A stretch of DNA of 64,000 bases from Arenibacter algicola (lineage in GTDB: Bacteria > Bacteroidota > Bacteroidia > Flavobacteriales > Flavobacteriaceae), in NCBI RefSeq assembly GCF_000733925.1, contig NZ_JPOO01000003.1, positions 806,001 to 870,000 on the forward strand. The letters run 5' to 3'. Shown here piece by piece: positions 51,938-60,644 of the stretch. The first letter of the stretch is position 1; each line of letters opens with the position of its first letter. The notes below the pieces were generated by a model that was not told the origin of the DNA, ran no database searches, and saw nothing but the letters and a program-made list of their open reading frames with translations. The translations under genes were made by a program, and so were the position numbers.

Positions 51938-53152
51938 ATGATGACGGACAATTATTTTAAGACCTATCCGGACGAAAATGGTTTTTTTAAAGAATACGGT
52001 GGATCCTTTATCCCGCCGGTTTTGGAAGAGGAAATGAAAAAAATTACGGACGCTTATTATTCCATAAGCAAATCGCACAATTTTATTTCTGAGCTCCGAA
52101 GTATTCGCAAACACTATCAAGGCAGGCCAACGCCCGTTTATTACTGCAACAGGCTCTCCGAAAAATACGGAGGGAGAATATATCTTAAACGTGAGGACCT
52201 GAACCATACCGGGGCACATAAACTCAACCATTGTATGGGTGAGGCGCTTTTGGCAAAACATTTGGGTAAAAAGAAGCTAATTGCAGAGACAGGGGCAGGA
52301 CAACACGGAGTTGCCTTGGCAACTGCAGCCGCCTATTTTGGATTGGAATGCGAGATACATATGGGAGAAGTCGATATTGCCAAAGAACATCCCAATGTAG
52401 TTCGGATGAAAATCCTTGGGGCAAAAGTAGTACCTGTTTCCCATGGCTTAAGAACTTTGAAAGAAGCCGTGGATTCTGCCTTTGAGGCATATTTAAAGGA
52501 CCCTATAAGTACCATATATTGCATAGGCTCTGTGGTTGGACCACATCCCTTCCCCATGATGGTACGGGATTTTCAGCGGGTAGTAGGTATAGAGGCCAAA
52601 GAACAGTTTTTAGAAATGACGGGAGAATTACCTGATAAAGTAGTAGCCTGTGTTGGCGGGGGAAGTAATGCCATGGGGATATTCTCCTCCTTTTTGGATG
52701 AACCGGAATGTACCTTATACGGAGTAGAACCGGGTGGCCGCTCTATGGATTATGGCGAACATGCCGCTACAATGACCCTGGGCAGCCCAGGAATCATCCA
52801 CGGATTTAAATGTTATATGCTGAAGGACGATAAAGGGGAACCGGGAGCAGTGCATTCCGTTGCCAGTGGTCTGGATTATCCAGGAGTTGGCCCTGAACAC
52901 AGTATGCTAAAAGACCTTAAAAAAGTAACCTATGACGTTGTTTCCGACCAGGAAACCGTGGATGCCTTTTATGAATTGAGTCGCTTGGAAGGTATTATCC
53001 CTGCACTGGAAAGTGCCCATGCTGTGGCATATGCCATAAAATTGGCACAACAAAATCCACGATCCTCCATTTTAGTCAATTTAAGTGGTAGGGGCGATAA
53101 GGACCTGGATTATGTGGTAGATACATACGGGCTACCTGAAGATGCAAAATAA
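51938..53152 (+). CDS. Orphan TrpB paralogue (tryptophan synthase beta chain-like)
   Basis: A 404-residue PLP enzyme that fits the TrpB family: RPTPVYYCNRLSEKYGG, KREDLNHTGAHKLN with PLP Lys95, catalytic-Glu segment AETGAGQHG, phosphate cup GGGSNAMG and the late PALESAHA. No trpA or other trp gene is beside it. It also departs from canonical TrpB in the segment after the Lys: HKLNHCMGE instead of HKINNxxGQ. It may be a second TrpB that works alone from indole and serine, or one that takes another nucleophile. A normal trpB may exist elsewhere in the genome. A terminator follows. Confidence 0.85.
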   Translation: MMTDNYFKTYPDENGFFKEYGGSFIPPVLEEEMKKITDAYYSISKSHNFISELRSIRKHYQGRPTPVYYCNRLSEKYGGRIYLKREDLNHTGAHKLNHCMGEALLAKHLGKKKLIAETGAGQHGVALATAAAYFGLECEIHMGEVDIAKEHPNVVRMKILGAKVVPVSHGLRTLKEAVDSAFEAYLKDPISTIYCIGSVVGPHPFPMMVRDFQRVVGIEAKEQFLEMTGELPDKVVACVGGGSNAMGIFSSFLDEPECTLYGVEPGGRSMDYGEHAATMTLGSPGIIHGFKCYMLKDDKGEPGAVHSVASGLDYPGVGPEHSMLKDLKKVTYDVVSDQETVDAFYELSRLEGIIPALESAHAVAYAIKLAQQNPRSSILVNLSGRGDKDLDYVVDTYGLPEDAK

Positions 53153-53173
53153 TTTTTAAAATATACACGGAGG

Positions 53174-53215
53174 GGCGTCCAAAGCTAAATTTAAAGGCTA
53201 TTTGGGCGCCTTTTT
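53174..53215 (+). terminator. Terminator of the TrpB-like gene
   Basis: Stem GGCGTCCAAA/TTTGGGCGCC with one G-T pair (53174-53183 with 53201-53210) then five T. Confidence 0.8.
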
Positions 53216-53455
53216 AAATGACTGTCCCATCCCTTGTCAATCATCCTATTATAGTTAACCTAAATATAAGCTTTCGTTATATACCACTCCTTGCCCAGCT
53301 AGGTGCCAACTACCCCAAAAAAAATGGCCTCCCCTAGAGGTTTCCAACCCAAATACAGGTCCAATTCTAAGGAAAAGGAAAATTGCAGAGATAAGATTGA
53401 TTAAATTAAGGATTCACATTTTTTTATGTAACTTTAAAAAAAGTTGCCGTAGGCT

Positions 53456-53779
53456 ATGCTAAAAATAAAAAAGGAATCGGACACATCATACACCTTTAGT
53501 CTGCAGTCGGAAAGTGGACAGACACTTCTAAACAGTATCCCCTTTAATTCCAGGGAAGAGATTGACAAGACTATTGCCAATCTTAAGGTCTTGATTGGGC
53601 AATCTTCGGTTTTTGAACGCAAGACCGACTATAATGGCAAATTTCTTTTTACTCTTAAGAATAGTGAAGGTAAAATTTTGGGCAAATCCATGCTTTATAG
53701 TTCCGAAGCCGGAATGGAAAATGGCATAAAAAATCTTAAAACAAGCATTTCCTTATTGCCAGATACCATTGGCCTATAA
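53456..53779 (+). CDS. YegP/DUF1508-type protein with two repeats
   Basis: A 107-residue protein made of two DUF1508 units: one around YTFSLQSESGQTLLNSIPFNS and one around FLFTLKNSEGKILGKSMLYSS. Each unit is a beta-hairpin-helix fold as in E. coli YegP; the function is unknown, though the fold recalls RNA-binding or stress-related proteins. Its 3' end overlaps the convergent threonine aldolase gene by six bases. Confidence 0.88.
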   Translation: MLKIKKESDTSYTFSLQSESGQTLLNSIPFNSREEIDKTIANLKVLIGQSSVFERKTDYNGKFLFTLKNSEGKILGKSMLYSSEAGMENGIKNLKTSISLLPDTIGL

Positions 53780-54796
53780 TTTTGCAAGAATACCCATAAA
53801 TTCCTCGTGCATTTCATCAGTATAATCCAAATGGGTAACGATACGCAATTTATTTTGGCCCATCCCGATGATGTGAACATCCCTTTTGTTCAGTTTGTCC
53901 AAAAAATCATCAGGGGACATATGCCTTTCATCAATTTCGAAAATCACAATATTGGTTTCCGTGGGTTCTACCTTTTTAATGAAAGGTAATCCGTTTAGCA
54001 AAACACCTATTTCCTTGGCCTTCCTATGGTCTTCCTCCAATCTCTCCCTATTGTTTTCCAAGGCGTAAATTCCGGCGGCCGCAAGGTAACCTACCTGTCG
54101 CATCCCACCTCCGAGCACCTTTCTTACCCTTAGTGCTTTCGCAATATGCTCTTTGTTGCCCAACAAAACGGAACCTACGGGACATCCCAGCCCTTTGCTT
54201 AAACACACGCTTATGGTATGGAACAACGCCCCGTAATCCAAGGGTGATTCATTTTTTGCGATCAGGGCATTCCATAGTCGCGCCCCATCCAAATGATATT
54301 TCAGATGATGCCCGTCACAAACCTTTCTTATGGACTTCAATTCTTCAAGATCCCAACAGGCCCCGCCTCCCTTATTGGTTGTATTTTCTATACAAACCAA
54401 AGAAGTTAATGGGCTATGATAAAAATCTGGTGGGTTTATTACTTCCTTTACTTGAGCTGCGGTCATCATTCCCCTATGACCGTCCACCAACCTACAGGAA
54501 ACGCCACTATTGAAACTCACCCCTCCCCCTTCATAATTATAAACATGTGCGTATTTATCACAAATTAATTGTTCCCCTGGTTGTGTATGTAATTTAATGG
54601 CGGTTTGGTTTGCCATGGTACCACTTGGAAAAAATAAGGCCGCTTCCATTCCGAACAACTCTGCCATCATTTCCTCCAACTTGTTTACAGTAGGATCATT
54701 TTTAAAAACATCATCGCCAACTTTAGCCTGCATCATCGCATCCAACATTCCAGAAGTAGGTTTTGTGACGGTATCGCTAATAAGGTTTATCTGCAT
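53774..54796 (-). CDS. ltaE: Low-specificity L-threonine aldolase
   Basis: PLP enzyme of 340 residues that cleaves threonine or allo-threonine into glycine and acetaldehyde. NLISDTVTKPT begins the family; FFPSGTMANQ binds the cofactor phosphate; HLDGARLWNA gives the Asp to the pyridine ring; the PLP Lys lies in LSKGLGCPVG. It is normal length, cytosolic, and on its own transcript; a -7 box (TAAATTTG, minus strand) occurs at 54847-54854 with a TTG 22 bp farther up. Confidence 0.92.
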   Translation of the reverse strand: MQINLISDTVTKPTSGMLDAMMQAKVGDDVFKNDPTVNKLEEMMAELFGMEAALFFPSGTMANQTAIKLHTQPGEQLICDKYAHVYNYEGGGVSFNSGVSCRLVDGHRGMMTAAQVKEVINPPDFYHSPLTSLVCIENTTNKGGGACWDLEELKSIRKVCDGHHLKYHLDGARLWNALIAKNESPLDYGALFHTISVCLSKGLGCPVGSVLLGNKEHIAKALRVRKVLGGGMRQVGYLAAAGIYALENNRERLEEDHRKAKEIGVLLNGLPFIKKVEPTETNIVIFEIDERHMSPDDFLDKLNKRDVHIIGMGQNKLRIVTHLDYTDEMHEEFMGILAKL

Positions 54797-54846
54797 CTAG
54801 AACAAGAATTATATTAAATATTAAATGGTTTTTTTAACCGAGTTGC

Positions 54847-54879
54847 CAAATTTATACAAAAGGATAATAACATTCTCAA
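54847..54879 (-). promoter_or_regulatory. Promoter of the threonine aldolase gene
   Basis: On the minus strand TTG (54879-54877) and TAAATTTG (54854-54847) with 22 bp between them; exact -7 match. Confidence 0.55.
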
Positions 54880-55019
54880 GAAGGAATATTTTCCCTCAGT
54901 ATAAATAATTTTCAATAATATTTCCCGTAAATTTTTCAACTATAGATAATTCTCTTGGTAAATTCAATTTATTATTTCAAAAGATTCACAAATACGTTAT
55001 CTTCAAAGAAAATAGGCGT

Positions 55020-56483
55020 ATGAAATCGGACGTAAAAACTATATTTTCATCTTACGACAATAATGCCCAACTTTTTGATGAAGTTTTTGATTCCAATGGA
55101 GTTGCAAAAAATGTTTATCAAAAATTATTGGATTTGTACGGGAATCATTCCATACAGGAATATGTACAGTTGAACAATAAGGCAAAGGCCTCATTTTTCA
55201 ACCAAGGGATAACTTTTCAGGTCTATGACAATAAAGTGACCCAGGAGAAGATATTTCCTTTTGATCTTTTTCCTAGAATTATAGACGAAGATGAATGGGA
55301 AATCATTGAAACGGGGGCCATTCAGCGCAGTAAGGCCTTGAACCTGTTTCTATGGGACATTTATCACGACAAGAAGATTATCAAGGATGGGATAGTCCCG
55401 TTAGACCTCATAAGCTCCTCTGCCAACTATTTACATCAAATGATAGGAGTAGATCCACCGGGAGGCATTTACAATCATATTTCAGGCACAGATATCATCA
55501 AACACTCAGACGGCAATTATTATGTACTTGAAGACAACATTAGATGTCCCTCCGGTGTAAGCTATGTTATTTGTAATCGCACAGCCTTAAAGAGGGCCCT
55601 TTTCGGAGTTTTTAACCACTACAAAACCCATTCGGTAACCAATTACGCCGAAAACCTCTTGGAGATTCTGGAAAGTGTAAAACCGAAAGGAGTAGATGTC
55701 CCCAATTGCGTGGTCCTTACCCCTGGGATGTACAACTCTGCCTTTTATGAGCATTCCTATCTTGCCAAAGCCATGGGTGTAGAATTGGTGGAAGGCCGGG
55801 ATCTGTTCGTTGAGAACGACTTTGTATATATGAAGACTATCCGCGGCCCAATAAAAGTTGATGTAATTTATCGCCGCGTTGATGACCTATACATGGATCC
55901 ATTAGAGTTCAAACCCGAGTCGGCACTGGGGGTACCCGGCCTGTTCGCGGCCTATAGAAAGGGGAACGTTTGTTTGGCAAATGCACCTGGAACCGGTGTA
56001 GCAGATGATAAGGCCATATATACCTATATGCCACAGATCATTAAATACTATTTGGACGAAACCCCTATACTAAACAATGTCCATACCTATCACTGTAGCA
56101 GGCCCGATGAGCTTAAATATGTATTGGAACATATACATGAACTCGTTATAAAACCCGTGGACGAGGCAGGTGGTTATGGTATTTCCATTGGCAACCGACT
56201 CACTAAGGATGAAATTAAGGTAGTCCAGGAAGAGATAAAACAAAACCCAAGAAAATATATTGCACAACCCATTATGTCCTTGTCCGTGCATCCTACCTAT
56301 ATAGACGATAGTGAATCCTTTGAACAACGACACGTAGACCTAAGGACCTTTACACTTTTGGGTCATGAAAAGGAATTTGTACTTAAGGGAGGACTCTCAA
56401 GGGTAGCGTTAAAAAGAGGAAACCTCATAGTAAATTCCTCACAAGGAGGGGGTTCCAAAGACACCTGGGTATTAAAAAAATAA
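55020..56483 (+). CDS. Circularly permuted ATP-grasp protein
   Basis: A 487-residue protein of the CP_ATPgrasp_2 family (DUF404/DUF407). Family marks are FPFDLFPRII, the DPPGGIYNHISGTDI loop, YVLEDNIRCPSGVSYV, and the late KPVDEAGGYGISIGN and QPIMSLSVHP segments that form the ATP and metal site. Together with the next two genes it forms a cassette conserved over many phyla and predicted to make or attach a peptide-like amide product (amidoligase). The exact substrate is unknown. The alpha-E gene begins nine bases after its stop. Confidence 0.9.
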   Translation: MKSDVKTIFSSYDNNAQLFDEVFDSNGVAKNVYQKLLDLYGNHSIQEYVQLNNKAKASFFNQGITFQVYDNKVTQEKIFPFDLFPRIIDEDEWEIIETGAIQRSKALNLFLWDIYHDKKIIKDGIVPLDLISSSANYLHQMIGVDPPGGIYNHISGTDIIKHSDGNYYVLEDNIRCPSGVSYVICNRTALKRALFGVFNHYKTHSVTNYAENLLEILESVKPKGVDVPNCVVLTPGMYNSAFYEHSYLAKAMGVELVEGRDLFVENDFVYMKTIRGPIKVDVIYRRVDDLYMDPLEFKPESALGVPGLFAAYRKGNVCLANAPGTGVADDKAIYTYMPQIIKYYLDETPILNNVHTYHCSRPDELKYVLEHIHELVIKPVDEAGGYGISIGNRLTKDEIKVVQEEIKQNPRKYIAQPIMSLSVHPTYIDDSESFEQRHVDLRTFTLLGHEKEFVLKGGLSRVALKRGNLIVNSSQGGGSKDTWVLKK

Positions 56484-56492
56484 AACAAACCT

Positions 56493-57440
56493 ATGTTAGC
56501 AAGAGTTGCCAATAACCTTTTTTGGATGGGGCGTTATATTGAACGCGCCGAGCATGTTGCCAGATACCTGAACGTAAATTATTTCTCGTCTCTAGATGCG
56601 CCTAATGAACTTTCCCAATCCAGACAATTTGTTCTGCGTTCCATGATGTTCTTTGTAGGGGAACCTATAGCGGACGATTCCGTAATACTTAAGGAAGAGG
56701 ATATTCTTTACAATATTGGCCTAAACCCAGACCTACACTATTCTGTGATCAACAATGTAAAAAGCGCGCGAGAGAATGCCAATAGTGCCAGGGACCTTAT
56801 ATCTACCGAACTATACGAAGCCATCAATAAATTCTATCATTTTGTAATCAATTATTCAGTTGAGGATTTTACCAAAAAGGGTTTATACGATTTTACCGTA
56901 AATGTCACTGAAATGACCGCCATTTTAAGAGGCAAGATCCGGGGCACACTTTTGCACGATGAAGTATACGCCATTATCATGCTTGGCATAAATTTGGAAA
57001 GGGCTACACAGGTAATTCGGATCATCAACGCCAAATACAATGATGCCGTAAGGGCTAAAGGCAGTTATGGCGACAAAATAGGCCATAGCTTTGAATGGAT
57101 CACCTTGCTCAAATGTGTGGAATCTTATGATATGATGCGTAGGTATTACAAAAAGACCCCTACGAGTATCTCTACCTTGGAATTTTTAATATTAAACCCA
57201 GATTGTCCAAGATCGGTCATCAACAGTATCAACCAGGTCCATAAACATATTAGGGTATTGGATGAATCCAAAACTCCCAACAAAAATTCCACTGCCTTTT
57301 TAATAAGCAAAGTTAAAGGGGAGTATGAATTTAAATATGCCGAGGAAATTGAAGAGGACATTCAAGCATTTATTGAAAAAATTCTCGATAATCTGGTGCA
57401 GATCAGCCTTAAAATGGAAAATGAGTTTTTTAACTATTGA
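56493..57440 (+). CDS. Alpha-E domain protein (DUF403)
   Basis: A 315-residue all-helical protein. The opening LARVANNLFWMGRYIERAEH is the hallmark of the alpha-E family, and later RGTLLHDEVYAIIMLG and a repeated helix pattern complete it. It is always found with the permuted ATP-grasp protein, with which it probably forms one enzyme or scaffold; here it starts nine bases after that gene. No catalytic role is known. Confidence 0.9.
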   Translation: MLARVANNLFWMGRYIERAEHVARYLNVNYFSSLDAPNELSQSRQFVLRSMMFFVGEPIADDSVILKEEDILYNIGLNPDLHYSVINNVKSARENANSARDLISTELYEAINKFYHFVINYSVEDFTKKGLYDFTVNVTEMTAILRGKIRGTLLHDEVYAIIMLGINLERATQVIRIINAKYNDAVRAKGSYGDKIGHSFEWITLLKCVESYDMMRRYYKKTPTSISTLEFLILNPDCPRSVINSINQVHKHIRVLDESKTPNKNSTAFLISKVKGEYEFKYAEEIEEDIQAFIEKILDNLVQISLKMENEFFNY

Positions 57441-57464
57441 TTTTAAACCATTGACCTACATTTG
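57437..57464 (+). promoter_or_regulatory. Promoter of the transglutaminase-like gene
   Basis: TTG at 57437-57439 and TACATTTG at 57457-57464, 17 bp apart. It overlaps the alpha-E stop, so the last gene of the cassette can be expressed by itself. Confidence 0.65.
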
Positions 57465-57482
57465 CATTAAGAACCACTTGAA

Positions 57483-58334
57483 ATGTCTTTTGAATATTCA
57501 ATTACCTATAATGCCGAAAATGAGTACGAAAATCCGGTAGAAAATGCCTCTTGGCAGTTTCTAATTGTACCCGAAAATAACGACACACAAGAATTGATGC
57601 GTGTTGATGTTAATAATTCATTGGGTGCCAAAAATGAGTTTTCGGAAAATGGTTATGGTTTTCGGACCGTACGGATCAATACCCTGGAAAAATTCCAAAA
57701 ATTAAATTTTAGGGCCACTTTTAAACTAAAGAAAAAAAGCTTCAATCCTTTTGGACAAGTGCCAGTTTTTAATATCGCAAGCAATTATGAGCTTGTTCAA
57801 AGTTTGGATTTCAAGGTAGATTTTGAGCCTTTTTTAGGCCAGACGAGATTTACAACCTTGCCGCAAGCTTCAAAAAATCTATTTATTTTTGATCCTGCCC
57901 TAAGTATATTTGATAATCTTCAAAAATTAAATACCTGGGTCTATCAGTTTATAAAATTCAACACCGGAGTGACCCACGTGAATACACTCTTGGAGGAAAT
58001 ACTTGAAAACCCGGAAGGTGTATGTCAGGATTTTGCACATTTATTCTGTGCCTTGGCCCGGGCCAATAAGATTCCCGCCCGCTATGTTTCCGGATATTTG
58101 CATCAGGGAAATGGGTACTTTGGAGACTCGCAGATGCACGCTTGGGCCGAGACCTACGTGCCTCAGGTTGGCTGGGTAGGCTTTGACCCTACCAATAATT
58201 TATTGGTAGATGACAACCACATTAAAGTAGCCCACGGTAAGGACTTTAATGATTGCTCCCCATTAAAAGGGGTAGTTTACTCCCATGGAGCTAACAAAAC
58301 CTCCCATTCCGTTGAGGTACAGGCGCAACAATAA
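57483..58334 (+). CDS. Transglutaminase-like cysteine protease of the ATP-grasp/alpha-E cassette
   Basis: A 283-residue protein with the bacterial transglutaminase N-terminal beta domain (residues 1 to about 130) and a catalytic domain with Cys181 in GVCQDFAHLF, His219 in SQMHAWAETYV and Asp235 in VGFDPTNN. In this cassette such enzymes are predicted to cut or transfer the amide/peptide product made by the ATP-grasp partner. No signal peptide, so cytosolic. It follows the alpha-E gene by 42 bp and also has its own promoter. Confidence 0.9.
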   Translation: MSFEYSITYNAENEYENPVENASWQFLIVPENNDTQELMRVDVNNSLGAKNEFSENGYGFRTVRINTLEKFQKLNFRATFKLKKKSFNPFGQVPVFNIASNYELVQSLDFKVDFEPFLGQTRFTTLPQASKNLFIFDPALSIFDNLQKLNTWVYQFIKFNTGVTHVNTLLEEILENPEGVCQDFAHLFCALARANKIPARYVSGYLHQGNGYFGDSQMHAWAETYVPQVGWVGFDPTNNLLVDDNHIKVAHGKDFNDCSPLKGVVYSHGANKTSHSVEVQAQQ

Positions 58335-58401
58335 ATAACATTTCCCATTTGGTCCAAAATCAAAAAAAAGAATCCTATTTTTGGCTGAAAATTATTAGGA
58401 T

Positions 58402-59500
58402 ATGATAACCACGGACCATTATAAGAGTCTCATTGATCGCCTTGGTGCGTTAAGGAGGTATCTTTGACATAGATGCCAAGCTTGTAGAAATAGAAAACGA
58501 GGAAGAAAAGACCTTGGCACCAGATTTTTGGAACCATCCCCAAGAGGCACAAGAGCAGATGAAACTGATCCAGTCCAAGAAACAATGGGTAGATGACTTT
58601 GACGCTGCCAAAAGCTTAGTGACGGATCTAGAGATTTTCTTGGAATTTCAGAAAGAAGGTGAAATGTCCGAAGCCGATGTTGAAGCCCATTACGATAAGA
58701 CCATTGAGGCCTTGGAGAAATTGGAATTCAAGAACATGCTTTCGGCAGAAGGGGATGAACTTACAGCCATACTCCAAATTACGGCCGGTGCCGGAGGTAC
58801 CGAAAGCTGTGATTGGGCATCCATGCTTATGAGGATGTACATGATGTGGAGTGAAAAGAATGGTTATAATGTAAAAGAACTCAATTACCAGGAGGGTGAT
58901 GTTGCGGGAATAAAAACTGTTACTCTGGAAATCGAGGGGGACTATAGCTTCGGATGGCTTAAAGGAGAGAACGGAGTGCACAGGCTGGTCCGTATTTCCC
59001 CTTTCGACAGTAATGCCAAACGCCATACCTCTTTCGCTTCGGTATACGTATACCCTTTGGTGGACGACAGCATCGAAATTGATATAAATCCGGCAGATGT
59101 GGAGATTACCACCGCCAGATCCAGTGGAGCCGGGGGACAGAATGTGAACAAGGTAGAGACCAAGGTACAACTTACCCACAAACCTTCTGGGATTCAGATT
59201 TCTTGCTCAGATTCAAGATCACAGCACGACAATAGGGCCACTGCACTAAAAATGCTCAAATCCCAATTGTACGAAATAGAATTACGGAAAAAAATGGAAG
59301 CCAGACAGGAAATTGAGTCTTCCAAAATGAAAATTGAATGGGGCTCACAGATAAGGAATTACGTAATGCACCCATACAAATTGGTGAAAGATGTGCGTAC
59401 AGGTGAGGAAACGGGCAACGTAGAAGCGGTAATGGACGGCAATATAGATCAGTTCTTAAAGGCCTATCTTATGATGATGGGGCAAAAGGAAGAAAGTTGA
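58402..59500 (+). CDS. prfB: Peptide chain release factor 2, with programmed +1 frameshift
   Basis: Recognises UGA and UAA stops and frees the peptide. The ATG at 58402 opens 21 codons up to an in-frame TGA at 58465-58467, where the ribosome must move +1: codons run 58402-58464, then 58466-59500. The slip site is complete, with internal Shine-Dalgarno AGGAGG (58453-58458) three bases before CTT-TGA-C. The joined product has 365 residues, the same as E. coli RF2. GGQ lies at residues 244-246 and the RF2 stop-reading tripeptide SPF in RISPFDS. Low RF2 makes the frameshift more likely, so the gene controls itself. Confidence 0.95.
58453..58468 (+). promoter_or_regulatory. prfB programmed frameshift site
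   Basis: AGGAGG-TAT-CTT-TGA-C: internal Shine-Dalgarno element, slippery CTT and a weak UGAC stop context, the standard RF2 autoregulation signal. Confidence 0.95.
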
Positions 59501-59624
59501 TCGATGATCGCATTACTAACAGTTAAATGGGGCCAAATAGTTTGCGGTGTTCGGACTTAGGATGTTTATCTAGAGCAAAAAGGAGACTGGAAACTTGTAG
59601 TCCAACACTTAAAACTAAATAATC

Positions 59625-59969
59625 ATGATTAAAATATATCACAACCCCAGATGCGGAAAGTCCAGGGAAGGATTGGCCATTCTAGAGAATTCCGGTAGCG
59701 AATATGAGATTATTAAATATCTTGAAAACGTACCTAGCAAAAAAGAACTTACAGCCATTATAAAAATTTTGGGCATTTCACCTATGGAGTTGGTGCGAAC
59801 CAATGAAGCCGTTTGGAAAGAAAAATTCAAGGGAAAATCTATGACGGACGATGAAGTAATAGCCGCCATGGTAGAGTTTCCCAAACTCATAGAACGCCCT
59901 ATCGTCATCAAGGACAACAAAGGGGTGGTTGGACGACCTCCAGAAAAAATTAAGGACCTTTTTAATTAG
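59625..59969 (+). CDS. ArsC/Spx-fold arsenate reductase-like protein
   Basis: A 114-residue thioredoxin-fold protein. The N-terminal YHNPRCGKSREGL holds the single redox Cys of the glutaredoxin-dependent ArsC branch, and ERPIVIKDNKGVVGRPPE has the Arg residues that grip oxyanions. No arsenite pump or ArsR gene is near, so it may be an ArsC-like protein of other role (YffB group) rather than a resistance gene. Single-gene unit; a weak hairpin AAATGCTT/AAGCATTT (59981-60004) follows. Confidence 0.85.
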   Translation: MIKIYHNPRCGKSREGLAILENSGSEYEIIKYLENVPSKKELTAIIKILGISPMELVRTNEAVWKEKFKGKSMTDDEVIAAMVEFPKLIERPIVIKDNKGVVGRPPEKIKDLFN

Positions 59970-60118
59970 TATCCATGTTAAAATGCTTGGTAAGGGAAGC
60001 ATTTATCATTATATTAAATACTTCGCAGTAAATCAGTCCACTTGGAGCCATGGAACGGCACAGTTCTTGAAATACTCAATTTAACAAACATTTAACCATT
60101 AAGGGTTAAACCATCTAT

Positions 60119-60126
60119 TAATTTTG
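60119..60126 (+). promoter_or_regulatory. -7 promoter box before the Gly/Tyr-rich gene
   Basis: TAATTTTG, exact TAnnTTTG match, 23 bp before the ATG at 60150. Confidence 0.6.
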
Positions 60127-60149
60127 GAATCCCATTAACCAGTGAAGTT

Positions 60150-60641
60150 ATGAAAACTGACAAAAGATTATTTTTTAGTGTTGTATTTATCGTATTATCC
60201 TTTCCCTTTTTAAGTGCCCAATATGGCTACGGAAATGGGTATGGGTATGGATACGGAGGATACGGAGGGTATGGCAGGCAAAGAAACAGTATTCCACAAG
60301 TACAGGAAACTCCCAAGGAGCCGGAAAAATTAACAGCCGATCAAATTGTGGATCAGGAAATGCCGGGAATTACGGAGAAATTAGGTTTAAATCCGTTTGA
60401 AGAAGCTGTTTTAAGTACCACTTTAAAGAAGTACCTGCAGGAAAGAATTGAATTACAGATACTGGATCTACCTGCAGACAAAATGAGGGAAAGTTATGAG
60501 AAAATAACCCAAAAGCAAGACGAAGAACTTATGGCGGGACTACCTGCGGATAAATATGAGGCCTTTGTAGAACTACAGAAAAACGGTTTCAAAAAGGTCA
60601 AGGAAAAAAAGAAGAAGAAAAAAAATAAATCCAAAACATAA
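60150..60641 (+). CDS. Secreted small protein with Gly/Tyr-rich N-terminus
   Basis: A 163-residue protein. A signal peptide (LFFSVVFIVLSFPFLSAQ) is followed by a short GYGYGYGGYGGYG run, then a helical domain with two LPADK words (LDLPADKMRES and AGLPADKYEAF), and a Lys-only tail (KKKKKKNKSK). The helical part resembles small periplasmic stress proteins in size, but I cannot name a family. Its stop lies three bases before the TonB-type receptor start, so both are made together. It may act at the envelope with the receptor. Confidence 0.72.
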   Translation: MKTDKRLFFSVVFIVLSFPFLSAQYGYGNGYGYGYGGYGGYGRQRNSIPQVQETPKEPEKLTADQIVDQEMPGITEKLGLNPFEEAVLSTTLKKYLQERIELQILDLPADKMRESYEKITQKQDEELMAGLPADKYEAFVELQKNGFKKVKEKKKKKKNKSKT

Positions 60642-60644
60642 CAC

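Noticed and set aside
58402..58467. Premature stop in prfB suggesting a pseudogene
   Set aside because: The stop is the programmed frameshift site with an intact Shine-Dalgarno-like element; the joined protein has the exact normal length.
59981..60004. Hairpin AAATGCTT/AAGCATTT after the ArsC-like gene as a clear terminator
   Set aside because: The stem is weak and lacks a T run, so it is only mentioned with the gene.
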